NCBI RefSeq assembly: GCF_000003815.2
Contig: NC_049996.1
Coordinates: forward strand, 14,227,472-14,291,471
Length of the DNA: 64,000 bases
DNA from: Branchiostoma floridae
Lineage: Eukaryota > Chordata > Leptocardii > Amphioxiformes > Branchiostomatidae
Direction: 5' to 3'
The notes under the pieces were generated by a model, which worked only from the letters and a program-made list of their open reading frames with translations, ran no database searches and was not told the DNA's origin. Made by a program: the position numbers and the translations under genes. Position 1 is the first letter of the stretch. Every line of letters begins with the position of its first letter. Shown here piece after piece: positions 10,435 through 21,648 of this stretch.

Positions 10435-12499
10435 TTTACTTTAGGAAAAACTTCTTCTATAGAACATAAATCAAAGCTATATCATACAAACATGACATTT
10501 TTGTACTAGCTCTACATGCAAGTTTGTGCATGTAAAATTGGTGTGGTGCAAGTATTCTCGGGCCAAACTTGCACCAGTGAAACTTTGTTTCATCCACTGT
10601 TACCTGACATCACAAAAAGCTAACCCACACCAAGAATACTACCTGTCCTTGCAAGGTAAAAAGTAATATCTCACATTATATAAAATGACATTCAATAATT
10701 GCTGGTATTTTTTCCATCCATCCCACGGTATGTATTACATTACGGCGACATTCAAGCTGCTTCTATTATACTGTCAGAGATAGAGAAAAGCAGTCTCCTG
10801 AGCTGACGTGGATTCATGGTTCCATTTTGTGAAGATAAGTTGCGCCTGATATAATTCGACAGTATGAAGAATGACTGTAATGCACTGATATAAGTCATAG
10901 CTTGGCAGTGGCATTCAAAAAATACCAAAACCCTAAGTTGATGAATGTAAGTTGAGTTATTTGTCCCTCAATATTTAAAATTTCTATTTCAGAATGTGGT
11001 TTTGGGACAGTTGTTTAAATGTGTTTTATATATATATTTTGTTGTCACAGTATTTTGCTATAATTGTAAAATCCAACTGTACTGTTGTAGAGTTTACTGA
11101 TTGGACTTGGTCCAAATCGTTTAATCTTAATTATCACTTTTATTCATGATGACTAACATAAAAAAACAACAGTCTTTCTTGCAAAAATAGTTCAACCGAC
11201 TTCTAATTACTAGGTAATACAACTTGAGTTCTTTAACAACTTGATTTCCTATCAATGACCTAGAAGCAAACAGGAAAATCTATACGTTCACCTGAAAAAT
11301 CAATATATTGATGTCACCAATTTGTCCCTACCACCAGGTAAAGACTAATCATGTTATCTGCTTTACAATGATTTATTGGTCTTTCAGACATGAGCTAGGA
11401 TAAGCCTCTAATCCATTACAGAAATTGCATGTTCATTTGTTGAAAGGTTGAGTTGACTTAGCACCTATATTTTGAATGGCAGCCAAAGCAGGACAAAAGA
11501 ACCTGTGCTGCATTGTGGTATCACAATGTATGGCTTCTAAAAGTAAAGTTTTGTTGAACAAAGTCTAAAGAAATCATTTTCAGAGAAATTTCTTCTGAAG
11601 TTTTAAGTAATTGTGTAAATAGATTGGATGAAAACTGTTTATAAGATACATTGTTATCAAAACGAATGAAAAACTCCTCTGCAATTTGCACCATAAGCTG
11701 CTATGGGGGCTATGTCCAGATCATGATTACAACAACCTACTGTTGCAAACACCTACACACATACAAAATGTCATTAGGATTCACATATTAATCCACACCT
11801 TGGTTCATCAAACACATAACATACTTGGGTAAAGCTACATGTACATTGTAAGTAAAACTCTATACACTGAAAATAAAGTTCAAAAGCGTTCAATTTGACC
11901 GAATTGTGACATTTTCTATATAAAATGACATACAAAATGTCATAACGATTCACATGACTGTTCCTCTTAAGGTGTAACAATAACATACTGTTCACCAAAC
12001 ACACAACATACTTGATAAAGCTAAAACTCAATGCACTGAAGATGAAGTAAAAGTATTCAACATTGCCCAGACGTGACATTTCCTTTTCCTGGTTGACATC
12101 CCCTTTGTAAATGTCAATGTGAAGGACGGGAAAGATCAATCTGACAAAGGTAACAGCTTGTTGAATACAAATTGGGTTTTCAATGCCGAGTTTTGTCTCA
12201 GGACATGTTTGTATCAAAGGTTGTATTGGAAATGCACCAAGTTTAGCCAGGGATTAAAAGTTCTGAGATAAGTTGTAACTTGTATAGGTCACACAAGGAC
12301 AGGTTTGCCTGACAAAACCTGTGGAGGACACTGAAATTGCACAATGTACACATTGTATAATTACATATCTTTATAAAATGTACATGTAGGTCCATGCTCA
12401 TATCTATTTTTGAACTCCTAACAGTTTCTCGTTTACACTATTACAGCTGCTACATTTTGTAGGATGAAGAGAGGCGTGAGAGTGGAGCCAGGTAAATGT
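10435..12499. other. Intron sequence, weak local duplication
   Basis: 11769-11930 and 11940-12075 share ACAAAATGTCAT(T/A)A, GGATTCACAT-type and CACATAACATACTTG words in order, suggesting an old tandem duplication. No coding frame is supported. Confidence 0.45.
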
Positions 12500-12715
12500 C
12501 ATGGGGGTTATGAATAGTTGCTGTGTTCACTACTATCATTATCAAGTTTGTTTGTTTTTGTCTATGTACTGTTTATGTCATGCCTACTGTGTCTAGTTGT
12601 TGTAATAATTTACCCCACACTGTAAGATCAACGGTATTCAGAGGTGCTACTGCTAAGGGGTAACTCTGTAATGTTGATTTAATGAATAAAGATTGAAAGA
12701 TTGAGAGATCAAATC
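12500..12715 (+). mobile_element. Probable retroelement 3' tail
   Basis: The stretch ends ATGAATAAAGATTGAAAGAT then TGAGAG, a polyadenylation-like signal followed by a short tandem tail, typical of LINE 3' ends. Upstream to about 12500 is unique-looking, untranslated sequence. Confidence 0.45.
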
Positions 12716-12894
12716 AAATCATATGAAACATGCCACACTTATTACATAGTTTCTAGTAACAAGAACAAAGCAGGTTCAAGACAAAAGATACAAAAATCAG
12801 AAGTTGAACTGCTACAGTACCAAGGATTATCAGGGGGCCCAAACTTGACCATGACATTAGCCTTTGAAAGAATGATCGCATGATCACAATGAAT

Positions 12895-13000
12895 CAAGCC
12901 ATTCTTAATTTATCAATCAATCAATCAATCAATCAACCAATCAATCGCTTGCATATCAAGCCATTCTTAATTTATCAATCAATCAATCAATCATTCGCTT
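12895..13000. repeat. Duplicated TCAA tetranucleotide tract
   Basis: AAGCCATTCTTAATTTATC followed by (AATC)n occurs at about 12895-12945 and again at 12957-12993, so the flank and tract were duplicated together, about 63 bases apart. Confidence 0.9.
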
Positions 13001-13165
13001 GCGTCATTAGTTGATGCGTGGCGGCTACAGACAGTTCGGACAGCTAACAACAACTGCTAACAAATGCACACTCAAACACACAAACACACACAGAGGGACA
13101 GAGACATACCCAAGACATTATATGTTTTATTCCTCTTAGCCATTTTCCAATTAACTTAAACTCAC

Positions 13166-13381
13166 CTTCCCCATCATCGGTCCCATGGAAGATTTCCAGG
13201 TAGTCGAAGGAACAGTTCCTGGAGTCCTCCAGCTGAAACTCCACAAACTCCAGTCGGATTCCATGTCCGGGCGGCGCCCAGACGGTCCAATCACAGTGCT
13301 CCCTCTTAGGGTAGTTGTAGGGGAAGAGCGGAGTCTTGATGGTGCCTTTGTGGGTGGTGAGGTTCTGCTTGCAGTTGGACT
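13166..13381 (-). CDS. CUB domain 1, first part
   Basis: Residues 258-328. It opens with S-N-C-K and contains G-T-I-K-T-P...Y-P, the usual CUB start. CUB cysteines are at 260, 286 and 313. Glu308 and Asp316 (in F-D-Y-L-E) sit where calcium-binding CUB domains have their acidic ligands. The donor is GAAG|GTGAGT. The acceptor (GAAGCATAG) is weak: the pyrimidine tract ends in CTTTAG about 45 bases upstream, but use of that AG or of the nearer GTGAAG gives an immediate in-frame stop. The chosen AG is the only one that keeps the frame. Confidence 0.88.
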
Positions 13382-13545
13382 CTATGCTTCACAGATGGAC
13401 ACATGTGGATTAAAATTCTAAAGAAAAAACTACAAAAGATAAAAACTTTGAAAAACAAGCAGAAAGCATGGAAAGGGAAATATCATATCAGCCCGAGTTA
13501 GAAACCTTATGCAACGTACATCATGTCTGTTCTATGCCTGTCATA

Positions 13546-14123
13546 CGAGGGGCGTGCAATTAGTAATGGTCCTGACCCATTTCCCATAGCAGGAGATTAA
13601 TGAAACTTGGCACAGTTATTAGTCTTTCTCTTCATAGGAATCACCCAGAGTTATGCATTTCTCCCATCGTTTGATGCAGCTCTGGACACCGATTTTGTAG
13701 GACACCCCAGGTTGGTCCTCCAACTGATGCCTCATCAATGGCACAAGAGGGACGACCCGGTCTGGGAGCTGTTTCCACAGACTTCCAGCCACGTTTGAAT
13801 TCAGGATGCCAGCGTTTTACAAGGTCATATGATGGGGCATCATCACCATAAGTTTCATTTATTTCATCAAAAGTCTTCTTTGGTGTGCGTCCTTTCAAAT
13901 ACAAAAACCGGATCACTGCGCGACACTCAACTGGTTCCATTTCACACCTGGTCCATTTCGCACCTGACTCAGTTCAAACACCAGTAAATCAGAAACCACA
14001 ATTAGTTCAGAGCTGTCTTTTGCAACATAAACCATAGAGATATGAATTATTACACATACAAAATTTCATTTAGATCAGACAACTGGAAGTGGGTCAGGAC
14101 CATTACTTATTGCACGCCCCTCG
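13546..14123 (-). mobile_element. Mariner-type transposon, internally deleted (578 bp)
   Basis: The ends are near-perfect inverted repeats of about 34 bases starting CGAGGGGCGTGCAAT, and the element is flanked on both sides by the dinucleotide TA, the mariner target duplication. A minus-strand open frame (13940-13641) gives the N-terminal helix-turn-helix region of a mariner transposase (R-A-V-I-R-F-L, A-P-S-Y, V-K-R-W, G-R-P). It then jumps, with a frame change, to the family C-terminus (W-E-K-C-I seen in another frame near 13650-13670). The catalytic core is absent, so it cannot move by itself. It lies in the intron between astacin and CUB1 exons. Confidence 0.92.
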
Positions 14124-14461
14124 TATGACAATGATATCTGATGTAAGTTGGCCTAGTCATCTCTGCCAAACACCTGTCAAATTGGTCAAACACATTGGTC
14201 AACTCGGCCAGGGTTGGGTGCTGGGTGGAGTTTTTTTATTTGATTTGATTTATATATTGATGATATTTGACTGTAAATGCTCTCAGACTAAAAGATTTAA
14301 ACATTGGCAGGTGCCACCATTGCGTTGAGTATCAGTTATAGCACTTGAACAGATAGTATACAAATTAAAAACACTATGTCTGAAATTTCCAACAATTTTT
14401 GCCTCACTGGAAAACAGACATTTCCAATTAAACCAATTAAAACCAGCCAAGAAAGAAGTCA

Positions 14462-14725
14462 TGGCTCTTTCTCATCCTAAACAACCTCTTTAAAAACAGT
14501 GCGCCTTTGTTGGCATTGACAGCGACAAGGAGTTAGATAATTTAAATGCTCTATTCAATATCTAAAATTTCACAATTTTGTATCACTCAAAGACACTTGA
14601 ATCAATTAAAAGTACAATGTACTACCAATGAAACATGTGGGCTCTGCTAGTCTGCTTCCTAAACAACCTCTTTAAAAACACTGGGCCTTTTGTTGGCATT
14701 GACAGCGACAAGGAATTGGATAATT
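14462..14725. repeat. Direct repeat of ~70 bases
   Basis: CCTAAACAACCTCTTTAAAA, TTGGCATTGACAGCGACAAG and GA(G/A)TT(A/G)GATAATT occur at about 14475-14543 and 14659-14727, 185 bases apart. Confidence 0.85.
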
Positions 14726-14729
14726 CCCC

Positions 14730-15503
14730 TTTGCCCCTGTTGTCAATTATGTCCTGGTTCCCATCCCGCAGTAATTAAGGCAGCAGACAGTTGACAAACC
14801 AGAAGGGAAATAGTTTACGACAGGTCGTTCGGGTTAGCCCCAGGTTGTGCCCGAGTAGAGATGGGAAATAACAAGTAAGGATTTCGGATAATCCGGTTGC
14901 TTTTCCTCATGCAGTCAACACTTTGTCTCTTAGCAACAGGATTTGGCCGAATCATTGCGGTTAACTGTTTCTCGGAAGTGCGTCAAAGTATAGAAATTTG
15001 AAGACAACAGCGCTGTGATTTATCTTAGACTGGTTTCCATCCAGATTCTAGCTCTGGCTCATACCTCTTATCTCTTCCCTGTTAAAAAATTCTGGAACAT
15101 ATCCCCATTTAAACATGTTACCCTCAGTGACATTGTTAATTAGTTCAAGTATATTTGTGTAATTGGGAACAAACTTTTGAAGAAGCTAAGTATACAACAG
15201 AATGCCAGTCAGCACTGAAGCCATTGCACATATACAAGCATGTGTAACTCAGACTCCACCAGAACTCTAATGCGTATACTTTATGTGGGTATCTACATTG
15301 TAAATGCCAATTGTTCTGTATCATAAAGAAGCAGACTATTTGGATGGTATGTGATCAAATCAGCAGCCCTGAGCTTACAATGTAGATAGGATGCATAGTT
15401 ATTACCAGGCTAGAACAACTTGACTTTCACATACACCTGAATAAAGAGAACATACATATATGATTGTGGAGTTCGTCTCAAGAAAACAAGTTAACGAGCT
15501 TAC
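14730..15503. other. Intron before the astacin C-terminal exon, nothing recognised
   Basis: Unique-looking sequence on the 3' side of the exon at 15504-15578. No repeat or frame supported. Confidence 0.5.
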
Positions 15504-15578
15504 TGGGACAGTTGTACAGCACCCTGGCTTGGATCACGTCACCCTGGCTCAGACGCTCCCGCTGTCCTATAGTCACAC
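15504..15578 (-). CDS. Astacin C-terminal exon
   Basis: Residues 233-256. The acceptor is CATCCGCAG and the donor CCCA|GTAAGC. It encodes V-T-I-G-Q-R-E-R-L-S-Q-G-D, then Q-A-R-V-L-Y-N-C-P, the standard end of an astacin domain, with the final disulfide cysteine at 255. Phase 1 at both ends. The next exon adds Lys257 and enters CUB1 directly, with no room for an EGF module here. Confidence 0.94.
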
Positions 15579-16570
15579 CTGCGGATGAAAAAAAGTATTG
15601 AAATTCTATTTCTTAACTAGAAAAGTTCGTCAGTATTGGTGAGAGCCATTCTGAACCAGATTCGAACTGTAACTTCCAACACAAGAAATTGGACTGACCC
15701 AAATTTTTGACTGTCTGACTCCAGTCTTTGTAATAGAATGAGCAATACGCTGCTGCAGAAAGTCTACACCAAAGAAATAGCACAAGTACTAGCACAGAGA
15801 TAGTCTCAAGTACCTTGCCAGTACTCAGTGCCTTTAACCAGATTTTTGCACAAAATGTTGCAGAATCATTTTGTATTTTCAGTGTGCAGCCAAAGATGTG
15901 TGAACCTGCTCGACAGAGCCGCATGAAAGCGCAGTGTGAAGACTAGCCAACTGCTGCCTACCCTTTTTTTCCATTACCCCAGCAGCAGTAAAATCAAATA
16001 CTGGATACTGCTACAACTTAGAACTCACTTAAACCATACCAGGATAAGAAGTATTTATCAGAAGGACAAATTTTTAGGTGCAATGTTGTGCATATTAGCA
16101 ACATCATGGTGCTACTGAAACAGAGGTGTATGGACCATGTCCTTGGTGCTGAACATGCCTTCCATTGACAATTAAGCACACTCAACTTGATAACCGGTTG
16201 AAACAAATGCACAGACATGTACTAATCACCACCATCTAATGATCTACAACCAGCACTTGTGTGTACACAATTTAAAGAGGTAGTTAGCAGTGACTGTTCA
16301 TACATTTGTGCCCAATATCAGGTGCCTACAATGTATGTACCTAGTACTCCATCAATCAGGCAATCTTATTTGCAATCTTCACTGTTTTATGAGTAGTACA
16401 TAGAGTGAGAATCATACTAGATATTTCAGCTGGGGAGTTGTATAGGGAAATGTTGGATCTTTATTGGAGCTCAACAATTTTGAAGCCAAAACTGACAAAA
16501 TCCTCTATAAATATTATGTCATGATATTTACAGAAACTTTTTCGCACATTTGCTTTATTACGATGATTTC
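15579..16570. other. Intron sequence, nothing recognised
   Basis: Lies between the astacin C-terminal exon and the duplicated block. Frames here (for example 15613-15924) lack domain signals. Confidence 0.5.
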
Positions 16571-16816
16571 ATATTCCTAGCTTTCATAAACAGCATAAAA
16601 ACAACACGCTAAGATGTTTTTATTTTGGTTGGCACCAATATATAACTGCTATCCAGGTGTAAACAAAGATAGATCACAGATTTTAGACACATCCATAGTA
16701 CACAAATTAAGAGGTTGCAAATCTACTCCAGGAATAATGTAAAATTGTTGAATTCACTACAATACAACTTTGTAAACAAACTTCACTTTAAAAGTGCCAT
16801 TATCTCACAATAAGTC

Positions 16817-16927
16817 AGCCTGAGTACCATCCTCTGTGGTGACCGCTGGCCCAGTACTTTTGCTTGCTAATCAAGTAAGTCGAAGTATTGAGCCAGTGAT
16901 CACTACAGAGGATGGTACTCAGGCTAA
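16817..16927. mobile_element. CCTGAGTACC foldback element
   Basis: AGCCTGAGTACCATCCTCTG then TGGTGACCGCTGGC at the left is mirrored by GCCAGTGATCACTACAG then AGGATGGTACTCAGGCT at the right: about 34 paired bases around a 43-base centre. It lies inside the first intronic duplicate. Confidence 0.88.
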
Positions 16928-16971
16928 CAATTAGAACCTTTAAAATGCAGTTTATTCCTTTTTGTACCTAC

Positions 16972-17045
16972 CATCTTGTAGAGGGACGATGGTGTCCCGC
17001 CCGTTCATACTGAAGGTCTGTTTTGGGTAGTGCATGATGGAGTAG
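16972..17045 (-). pseudogene. Partial copy of the Met-turn exon with its donor site
   Basis: The 74 bases nearly match the 3' end of the exon at 17556-17746, from the Tyr before S-I-M-H-Y to the splice donor GATG|GTAGGT. I count two differences (an ACA/ACC Thr codon and a CTT/CTA Leu codon), and both are synonymous. Homology ends abruptly at 17045. No acceptor in a suitable place and frame is seen upstream, so it is probably not a working exon. Intron sequence after the donor is also similar to that after the real exon, so exon end and intron start were copied together. Confidence 0.9.
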
Positions 17046-17311
17046 CCAGCATTTATTAAAAGCACAAAAACAACACACTACAAGGTCCTCTTAATTTTGG
17101 TTGGTACCAATGAATAATTTCTCTCTCTGTGTAAACTACATGTAAGATCACAGCTTTTCTACACATTCATATGACACACTGATATCTCATATCCACCCCA
17201 GGAATATGGTTAAGAGATGCAATAGGGTGTATTCAACTATAATTGTTTGTAAAGAAAAGAAAAGAAACTTGACTTTAAAGATTGAGGCAGCTGTACACCT
17301 GGTTTACCTAC

Positions 17312-17352
17312 CATCTTGTAGGGGGACGATGGTGTCTCCATCATTCATACTG
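17312..17352 (-). pseudogene. Second, more diverged partial copy of the Met-turn exon
   Basis: About 41 bases match the last part of the Met-turn exon (D-T-I-V-P-L-Q-D) and the donor GATG|GTAGGT. It shares the CTA leucine codon with the copy at 16972-17045, so these two are closer to each other. Two neighbouring residues differ (N-G-R becomes N-D-G), and similarity stops after S-M. The flanks belong to a larger tandem duplication of intron sequence. Confidence 0.8.
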
Positions 17353-17555
17353 TACAACTTGCAACATGTTTCGAATTTTTGGATTTTTTTTAAAGTTCAA
17401 AAAGTGCGATCTTCTATCGACAAAATGCGGTAGTATGATGAAGTAAATTTCAATATCGTACCGTTTGTCTTATCCAGAATATTTCCTATTTCAATGCTCG
17501 TAAGTTGTAAGGTGCCTTTAACATCTACTTTACTCCTTTTTATACATGTACCTAC

Positions 17556-17746
17556 CATCTTGAAGAGGGACGATGGTGTCCCGCCCGTTCATACTGAATG
17601 TCTGTTTTGGGTAGTGCATGATGGAGTAGTAGTCATACTCCTGGCCCAGCGAGTCGATCTCGTACACGGACTTGCGGTCAAAGTTCTCGTGTTTCTCCCT
17701 TCGGATGTTCGATTTCAGGATCTTGATGTACTTGTCTCTGTCGGGT
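17556..17746 (-). CDS. Astacin Met-turn exon
   Basis: Residues 169-231. The acceptor is CTCGCCACAG and the donor GATG|GTAGGT. It continues the signature with P-D-R-D and encodes S-I-M-H-Y at 209-213: Met211 is the Met-turn and Tyr213 the fifth zinc ligand or transition-state stabiliser in astacins. It ends in D-T-I-V-P-L-Q-D. This stretch, with M-N-G before D-T-I-V-P, is closer to hatching-enzyme-like astacins than to BMP1. The 3' 74 bases and donor are copied at 16972-17045 and the last ~41 bases at 17312-17352 within the following intron. Confidence 0.96.
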
Positions 17747-17984
17747 CTGTGGCGAGGGAGACAAGGGGAGATTAATGGTGTCCGTGTTTTTCGATAGAGA
17801 TGTCTGTTGTGTACATGGACGTTTATTGATCATACATGGTAGGTGTGAATGGCCCAGTTCACAGGGTTGACATGACACTATATCAACCAGGCTGAGCTGT
17901 CAGGCACCATTGGCTATCATGAATGCTCACACAGTCATAGCCACTTCTTTCAATTCAATGTAATGTAATCAGTGCACTAGTGTA

Positions 17985-18050
17985 CAGACTGTGATAGAGT
18001 GCTCGCTTTGCATTCAGGAGGCCATGGCTTTAAACCCTGGCCTGGTGATC
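17985..18050 (+). mobile_element. tRNA-like SINE head fragment
   Basis: GATAGAGTGCTCGCTTTGCA followed by GGAGGCCATGGCTTTAAACC and CTGGCC reads like the A box, anticodon region and B box of a tRNA-derived SINE. The acceptor stem does not pair, so it is not a functional tRNA. Confidence 0.5.
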
Positions 18051-18529
18051 ACAGACGATAAATTATTAATTTTTTAGCCTTTTTTCTATGCGACCTTCCA
18101 TCAAAGTTTTCATCATTCTATGCTGTCTGAGTGGTGCAAATACTTTTTCTCAGTTAAATGCGGCACTATATGTCAGCAGATATATTTTGTATTCAATAAA
18201 AACAAGGCTAAATAGTATATACTATGTCCCTCTGTAGTATTTTCTACATATTAAAATTCAATGTTCAGAATGTATTAACATGTGCGTATTGAAAACAGCA
18301 TCTGCACTTCAAGCCATGACTGCTGATTTCTTTGAAGTTTGAACTAAAAATATATTTCGGGAATGTTTCAGAATATTCATATTGCCTTTATAACTCCTTA
18401 TTCTTGCACCATGCATATTTGTCAAGATACTCATTTATTGTATTCAACAAGAGAGATTCCATAACCAGTAGATTTCTACTGCTCTCAAATACAAGAGACA
18501 GAACAAAATTATATCAACCACAGCTCGAA

Positions 18530-21340
18530 AACGCAGATTTCCGCTGTGCAAATCCGTGTACACATGCAAGTAAATCCAGAGTTTCCACGGGTTTCAACGG
18601 GTGCCCACTGTGCGAACGTGACGTGCCTCTACATGGGGCACCTGTGCAAATCCGAGTAAACGGACCACTCGCGTGTGCATAACGTGCCCTCTATGAGGAA
18701 ACCTGTGTGCGCGAACCGTGCAATCTTAGTACACGTGTGCGTACGTGTGGAAACTAGCGACGTTTGCTTTTGTGTGAGAATGACGGATGCATAAATTAGC
18801 GGTTAATTATCACCTAATTATCTCCCCGGGCCTCGACTGCGCCACAATTACCCTTTGTTATTGATAGCAGCGTCATTTTCACTGCCCCGGCCCTTCCCAG
18901 CCCAAAAATTACCCTCCCAGCTTCCCCCTTCCCCTGTATATAAATTATAGTGTGTTTGTTTTATTCTTTCTAGATGTGAATTAACTTTCGTTGTTTTTGC
19001 AGTTTTAAGTATTATTTGAGAGTTGACTGCTCCTGATGCGTTCCTCCATATGTACTGGCTGTCGATCCTTTGGCTCCCATAGGTTTGTCGGTCCGACACC
19101 AGTACTTTTGGGTTTTATTCGCAGTCTCAACATTTTGAGTTCACTCTACTGTGCTGGTTGATGACATAAAACTCCCGTAGGTCTCTGGATTTCAGCATTC
19201 CTGCTCTCATCCGTACACCTCCAGCTGGCCTTTTACACAAAAAGTTGCTAGTCCAGAGCCTATACATTTACACAACCGCAGCAGATTTTCTAAGCGTGAA
19301 CAGGCAAGTTCGTAACGGTGGTATCCAATCCATCGTGAGACGTGTAGGGCCTCCACGGAGACGAAGGAGCTCCAAATCACCTAATCGGCAGCTACGACGA
19401 AGAGCTAACAGGGTGCGTCAGCCGACCCGGCCCGGGCGGCGAGAAACATCGCACCGACAAAGGGCCAACCCGACCCTCGGTGGTCGGGAGGCCAGATGTT
19501 GCTCTATAAAGCAGAATTTGGTCCCACGGCGTCGGCAGTAAAATTCAATTCCATGGCGAGATAGTGTCCAGTCTTGACGTAGAATCATTTGCAAGCTTTC
19601 ATAAAGTTCACCGCGCTGTCAGTCGTGCGATCAAATACTTAGCTATTGGGGTCGGAGCAGCGTGAAAGCACTCTGAATGAAATGAGTCAAGATCTGAAAT
19701 GACAACTGTGAGGTTTGAAAATGGAGACACGTGTGCTGATTGGTCCTCATTCCCAAACACCCATCTCGTGTGTGAAATGCGATTGGCTACATCGGATGGG
19801 TATTTTGAATACAGACACAATAAGTCGTTGTATATACTATTTGTGTGTATACGGCAAACTCCTTCCAAAGCAAATTTCCTCACCCGGCAAACCTTTAGTC
19901 AACGTTGAGAATCGCGAAGGAGGCTATAGGACACGCGCGTCGGAATACCGTGTTTTCAAGCTTAGACAAAACACTGAGATGTGTATTGGGGGAGGGGAGC
20001 TTGTGGCAGTCCAGTAGTTAACTTTCGTGCTTTTTAACTTGCTTATTTACCTCTAACGGACCGTATTTCCCATTAGTAACAGAAATTTGATTAGCTCATG
20101 CAACTTGGAGCTTCCGCACAATTGCTATGAAATATCTGAGAAATGTTACTAGCGCACGTATTCGCGATCGGCTCAATATTCGACAAAACTCAAGCCAGGC
20201 AGACAATCTCCCTATCGATATCAAACAAAAACTACACTGTTTGTAAATGTGAAATATGCGAAGATTGAAGTTCTCCATAACATTATTAGCTTTGTAATAT
20301 TTTGAATCGATTTTTACGACAAACAAGGAGTCAATATAATGCAAATCCAACATGGCGCCGGAATAATGCGGCGTTATTATAAACAAAGCCGCGCCGACCG
20401 ACCAAATAACAACACTTCCAATCTATGTATTGATAGGCGTCGAGTTTAAAGCCTCCTTCCAAGTTGGCTGGGGAACATATACATTGCCATTGATCATTTG
20501 TTAAAGCTTTGTCCGTTCTATTTATGCTGTTTCTTCGAATACACGAATCACATACATTTGAGATCAGTAGTCTTTGTCCCGCGTTCCCGCTTGACTGACA
20601 AATTACTGCAAACTATAAATCACTGTATTTGTTAGCCCAAAACAAATAAAACAAGTTCTTTCTGTGATCATTTGCGACCTCTATGTTAGTCTTGTACATA
20701 TTCCACGAATTAATACGTAGAAAGAAAAACAGCTCTTCTTAGCTTTGAGCTTTTACGTAGATGACACTTGAACTAACTCAATACACATATACATTTAATG
20801 TCGCATAGAATTCGAAAACATTTCATATGAAGTAAAAGACATTGGGCACACTCCGTTGAAATCTAATTTTTTTGCTTCTATAGTGTAACTCTTACATGCA
20901 ATCTGTATATCTAGGTAACGTAGTTGGTTGAGTTTCGTATATACGGCACGATTTTGGTCACTATAGGGGGATTGCAATGCGTTGCAAATCTTATCTCGCG
21001 TACTGTTGGCATCGGTTTCATTATTGACTTTCCCGCAAGTACAGACCGAAATGTGGCAAGGGTTTCAGGGATTTTTAATTGACAATTCACCAAACTGAAT
21101 TTTCAGACACTTCTCAGCTCTCCATTGTTAACGATAATTGTGAAACACGGTAAGTGTACAACAGTGGGGCGCGTGGACTCTTCGCGTGCCCTATCGTGCG
21201 CACAGGTTTTCATTGTAGGGGCACGCGGGAACAGGCAGTCCGTGGAAACCCGTGCCCACGGTGATAACACGTCAGGTTCCACCATCGTGCACAATGTTGG
21301 GAACTCGTGGAAATCTGCTTTTTCATGCAGTGAACAATGC
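18530..21340. other. CpG-richer region with related inverted flanks, nature unclear
   Basis: Unlike the surrounding intron, 18530-18800, 19280-20020 and 21140-21330 are rich in CpG. Words from 18530-18720 (CAGATTTCC, TTTCCACGGGTTTC, GGTGCCCAC, ACCTGTG) recur in reverse complement at 21150-21330, so the two ends may be the termini of a ~2.8-kb element. Inside are GATTGG boxes at about 19738 and 19780 and CAACATGGCGCCGG at 20348, a YY1-like motif. Small open frames (for example an arginine-rich one at 19245-19541) look non-coding. A cryptic promoter or a transposon are both possible. Confidence 0.4.
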
Positions 21341-21361
21341 TCTTTAAGCTTGGCTTCCTTA

Positions 21362-21648
21362 TACCCCCCTCACATAAGGCGCAATTCGATCGGACGACAA
21401 GACTGCTAGCTCTAATTTACGAGGAGGCACGACCCTGATGCCGACGAAGAAATCGCANNNNNNNNNNNNNNNNNNNNNNNNNNNNNNNNNNNNNNNNNNN
21501 NNNNNNNNNNNNNNNNNNNNNNNNNNNNNNNNNNNNNNNNNNNNNNNNNNNNNNNNNGTTCCCCCTTCCCGTCAGGCTCATGCCTCCTCGTAATTTAGAG
21601 CTCGCAGACTCGTCGTCCGATCGAATCGCGCCTTATGTGAGGGGGGTA
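21362..21648. mobile_element. PIF/Harbinger-type foldback element containing an assembly gap
   Basis: Terminal inverted repeats of about 75 bases (TACCCCCCTCACATAAGGCG at the left and its reverse complement at the right, then CGATCGGACGAC and TAATTTACGAGGAGGC) are flanked by TTA on each side. A TTA/TWA target duplication is typical of PIF/Harbinger elements. The centre is 100 N (21458-21557). Confidence 0.8.
21458..21557. other. Assembly gap of exactly 100 N
   Basis: Placeholder gap at the centre of a foldback element; the hairpin probably defeated sequencing or assembly. Confidence 0.99.

Larger units (their letters stand above)
16571..17300. repeat. Intronic tandem duplication carrying the exon copies
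   Basis: The segment from about 16571 to 16800 and the segment from about 17047 to 17300 share order and wording: AGCA(C/T)AAAAACAACAC, TTTTGGTTGG(C/T)ACCAAT, GTAAAC, AGATCACAG, a CCAGGAATA block and ACTTTAAA. Each ends next to a copy of the Met-turn exon end. The first copy is interrupted by a foldback element at 16817-16927. Confidence 0.75.

Noticed and set aside
17985-18050. Functional tRNA gene
   Set aside because: Only A- and B-box-like text is present; no paired acceptor or anticodon stems, so it is SINE-derived.
19245-19541. Arginine-rich 98-codon plus-strand frame
   Set aside because: Composition follows the local CpG/GC-rich DNA; no domain, no splice context.
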